From assembly GCA_036653755.1 (NCBI GenBank), contig JAVVTJ010000027.1, forward strand, positions 1 to 14,569: a stretch of 14,569 nt of DNA, given 5' to 3'. Below the pieces are notes generated by a model. That model was not told the origin of the DNA. It saw only the letters and a list, made by a program, of their open reading frames with translations, and ran no database searches. The stretch's first letter is position 1. Every line of letters starts with the position of its first letter. The position numbers were made by a program, and so were the translations under genes. This stretch comes from RGIG5057 sp036653755. Lineage in GTDB: Bacteria; Bacillota; Clostridia; TANB77; CAG-465. Positions 12,045 through 14,569 of the stretch are shown here, piece by piece.

Positions 12045-14435
12045 CTATTCTTCTTTTTTAGCAGCTTGTTGAATACTAAATTTAAGTTCTTGCCACTCTT
12101 CTTTACTTATTAACAGTTGTCTTGGTTTACTTCCATCATATCCTGAAATTAAACCTCTATCTTCCATTTGATCAACTAATCTACCTGCTCTTGAATATCC
12201 TATTTTAAATCTTCTTTGCAACATTGAAGCAGATGCTTGACCCATATCCATTACTAAATCAATTGCATCATTTAATATTGGATCTTCTTCAGGTGGATCT
12301 TCAATTGAATTAGGATCTTTATTTGAACTTCCTTTAGAATTTTTAAGTTGTACTTTTTCTATACTTTCAATTATATCATCGTTATACACAACCACATCAT
12401 CTTTTTTAACAGAATTTACTACTTCTTCAATTTCTTTTTCTGAAATCCAAGTTCCTTGTATTCTTTGTGGTTTTGTAGCTCCAACTGGGAAGTATAACAT
12501 ATCACCTTTTCCAAGTAACTTTTCTGCCCCTGCCATATCAAGTATTGTTCTTGAATCTACATTTGAAGATACTGTAAATGCTATTCTAGAAGGTACATTA
12601 GCTTTAATTATACCTGTTATAACATCTACTGATGGACGCTGAGTTGCTATTACTAAATGCATTCCTGCAGCTCTTGCCATTTGTGCTAATCTACAAATAG
12701 CATCTTCTACATCATTAGGTGCTACCATCATTAAATCTGCAAGTTCATCTATTATTATAACTATCTGTGGCATTTTAACTGAATTTGTTTCTTTTTCTAT
12801 TTCAGCGTTATATCCTTTTATATCTTTAACACCTTTAGAAGCAAATAAACTATATCTATTTACCATTTCTTGAACAGCCCAATTAAGTGCTCCTGCTGCT
12901 TTTTTAGGATCTGTTACAACTGGAATTAATAAATGAGGTATTCCATTATATACAGAAAGTTCAACTATTTTAGGATCAACTAAAATCATTTTAACTTCAC
13001 TAGGCTTTGATTTATATATTATTGATACAATTATTGAATTTATGCACACACTTTTTCCAGATCCAGTAGCTCCTGCTATTAATACATGAGGCATTTTTGC
13101 TATATCTCCTACTATTGTATCTCCTGCTGCATCTTTTCCAAGTGCAAAAGCTAAGGCTGATTTATGAGTTGTAAAATCTTTTGATTCTATTACTTCTCTT
13201 AAAAATACTGATTCAGGTTCTGGATTTGGAACTTCAATACCAACTGCAGCTTTTCCTGGAATTGGTGCTTCAATTCTTATACTTTTAGCAGCTAAATTAA
13301 GAGCAATATCATCAGCTAAATTTACTATTTTACTAACTTTTACACCAATACTTGGAGAAAGCTCATATCTAGTTACTGTTGGTCCTTTTGTTATATTAGT
13401 AACTTTAGCTTCAACTCCAAAACTAGACAATGTTTTTTGAAGTTTAACAGCAGTTGCATGTATTGCTTTTTTATCTAATCCTTTATCTGCATCTTTATTT
13501 ATACCAAGTAAAGAAATTGGTGGAAATTCATAAATATTTTCTTCTGCAAGTTGTCCATGATCAAGTGTTAATACTTCTTTTACACTTTTATCTTCTTTTT
13601 TCTCTATTTGCTTTTTAAAGAAATCATCACGTTGCTCTTTTGCTTTTAAATCACCTTCACTAGGATTTACTCCTAATTTATTAAAATCAAACTCAACTTG
13701 TTCTAATGTGTTAGTATTAATATTATTTAAAGCATCTTTACTACCTTTTTCTTTCATTTTTTCATTAAGCTCTTTTTCTTTTAATTCCTGCCTTTTTAAT
13801 TCTCTTTTATTTATTTTATTTTCTTTAATATGAAAACTTTCATCTTTTTTAAATACTGTATCCCATACTTTATATATTTCATTTGCAATAAAAGCAAATA
13901 CATTATATATACAATAATATAGCTGAGTAAGTGACATTTTTAAAAAATATAACACAGATACAACTGCTATAAATATTAGTAATATTTTACTAGCTAAAAT
14001 ACCAATTATTTTAACGCTACAATTTGCAAAAATTCCGCCTAATGTACCAGACAAAGCACCTGTATTACCAGCGTTAAATGTATCAATACAAAATTTTAAA
14101 AAATTATTAAATAATGTAAAGTTACTTTCTGTAAAAATATATATCACAGAAGAAATACAAATTGTAGCTATAACACCTTTTATTATTTCGCTAATAACTT
14201 TTATTTTTTCATCTGATACAATACAATAAACTCCAATTATCATAAATACAATTGGAATACAATATGCACTTATACCAAAACATCCTTTTAGAATATTGCT
14301 AAATAATTCAGATAACATTCCCATATTATCAAAACTCAAAAAAACAATGAAAACCAATGAAATTACTATAAGTATTCCACCTAATAAGTCGTTTTTCATT
14401 GTTTTCTTTGATTGTTTTTTTCTCTTTCTACCCAT
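12045..14435 (-). CDS. ftsK: DNA translocase FtsK/SpoIIIE
   Basis: This septum-anchored ATP-driven DNA pump moves chromosomes during division and, in spore formers, into the forespore. The 796-residue protein has four N-terminal membrane segments (about residues 18-36, 50-72, 83-100 and 143-165), a charged linker of about 100 residues (KRELKRQELKEKELNEK), and the RecA-like motor with Walker A GATGSGKS near 455-462 and Walker B IIIDELADLMM near 560-570, plus ATQRPSVDVITG. The C-terminal gamma winged-helix domain (about 720-790; QASASMLQRRFKIGYSRAGRLVDQME) reads the DNA orienting sequence. I prefer ATG 14435 (MGRKRKKQ, typical of the family) to TTG 14447; neither has a good ribosome binding site, so coupling to the upstream gene, which ends 29 bp away, is possible. 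Whether it is called FtsK or SpoIIIE cannot be settled from sequence. Confidence 0.95.
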   Translation of the reverse strand: MGRKRKKQSKKTMKNDLLGGILIVISLVFIVFLSFDNMGMLSELFSNILKGCFGISAYCIPIVFMIIGVYCIVSDEKIKVISEIIKGVIATICISSVIYIFTESNFTLFNNFLKFCIDTFNAGNTGALSGTLGGIFANCSVKIIGILASKILLIFIAVVSVLYFLKMSLTQLYYCIYNVFAFIANEIYKVWDTVFKKDESFHIKENKINKRELKRQELKEKELNEKMKEKGSKDALNNINTNTLEQVEFDFNKLGVNPSEGDLKAKEQRDDFFKKQIEKKEDKSVKEVLTLDHGQLAEENIYEFPPISLLGINKDADKGLDKKAIHATAVKLQKTLSSFGVEAKVTNITKGPTVTRYELSPSIGVKVSKIVNLADDIALNLAAKSIRIEAPIPGKAAVGIEVPNPEPESVFLREVIESKDFTTHKSALAFALGKDAAGDTIVGDIAKMPHVLIAGATGSGKSVCINSIIVSIIYKSKPSEVKMILVDPKIVELSVYNGIPHLLIPVVTDPKKAAGALNWAVQEMVNRYSLFASKGVKDIKGYNAEIEKETNSVKMPQIVIIIDELADLMMVAPNDVEDAICRLAQMARAAGMHLVIATQRPSVDVITGIIKANVPSRIAFTVSSNVDSRTILDMAGAEKLLGKGDMLYFPVGATKPQRIQGTWISEKEIEEVVNSVKKDDVVVYNDDIIESIEKVQLKNSKGSSNKDPNSIEDPPEEDPILNDAIDLVMDMGQASASMLQRRFKIGYSRAGRLVDQMEDRGLISGYDGSKPRQLLISKEEWQELKFSIQQAAKKEE

Positions 14436-14464
14436 AGTCCAAATCAACCCATTTCTACCATAGT

Positions 14465-14569
14465 CTATTTTAATTCTTTTCTGTTATTATGAACAACTTG
14501 CATAGTTTCTCTTAAAACATCTTCAACTTTTTCTAAAATAGCATCAGCATAATCTCTTGTACCACATGA
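14465..14569 (-). CDS. C-terminal fragment of a coiled-coil (DivIVA-like/'ATPase') protein
   Basis: Only the last 34 residues are in the window: SCGTRDYADAILEKVEDV, then LRETMQVVHNNRKELK and a TAG stop. The (A/T)RDYADxxLxxLExxL...NRKEL pattern is that of the C-terminus of a small charged coiled-coil protein annotated as 'ATPase' or DivIVA-like in many Clostridia. Its function is not established. It ends 29 bp before the ftsK ATG on the same strand and may be co-transcribed with it. The rest of the gene lies beyond the window edge, so the identification is tentative. Confidence 0.5.
   Translation of the reverse strand, partial: SCGTRDYADAILEKVEDVLRETMQVVHNNRKELK

Overview
The window is very AT-rich bacterial DNA from a low-GC Gram-positive organism, most likely a member of the Clostridia. 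Supporting signs are strong AGGAGG-type ribosome binding sites, TATAAT promoters with extended -10 elements, A/T-ending codons, a tmRNA tag of the clostridial type (ADREFALAA), and clostridial families such as the DUF421/DUF4363 pair, a DUF3656-type U32 protein and an XRE-DUF4825 membrane regulator. I cannot name genus or species from sequence alone. Almost everything lies on the minus strand; only one small membrane-protein gene and its leader ORF lie on the plus strand.

Read in the direction of minus-strand transcription (high to low coordinates): (1) 14569-11067 holds the end of a coiled-coil protein, the DNA translocase ftsK/spoIIIE, peptide deformylase def and a lone HEPN/HepT-like gene, closed by a strong terminator at 10997-11032. 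(2) 11033-10509 is a gene-free AT-rich stretch. (3) 10439-9291 is a membrane-tethered XRE regulator with a DUF4825 domain, preceded by overlapping dyads and followed by a terminator. (4) 9210-4831 is a promoter followed by fmt, rlmN and an RlhA-like U32 gene, all acting on translation initiation or on the ribosome. (5) A 141-bp inverted-repeat segment separates that operon from the convergent plus-strand unit (19-codon leader ORF plus a PF04020-type membrane protein). (6) 4254-3237 is the DUF421/DUF4363 pair with a terminator. (7) 3165-19 is the ssrA (tmRNA) promoter and gene, followed with almost no spacing by a DUF1287 gene, a DedA-family gene and radA.

The window is dominated by translation functions: formylation (fmt) and deformylation (def), two probable 23S rRNA/tRNA modification enzymes and ribosome rescue (ssrA), together with DNA handling (ftsK, radA) and membrane/envelope proteins (DedA, DUF1287, DUF421, PF04020). 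def and fmt, often adjacent in bacteria, are here separated by the HEPN-like gene, the empty stretch and the XRE-DUF4825 gene. Several start codons were moved downstream of the longest possible ORF because the upstream GTG/TTG/ATG falls at or inside the ribosome binding site. I see no CRISPR array, tRNA, rRNA, transposase or phage module. The points most worth checking are the orphan HEPN protein with a degenerate motif, the inverted-repeat segment at 4691-4831, the leader ORF overlap, and the ssrA-DUF1287 junction.
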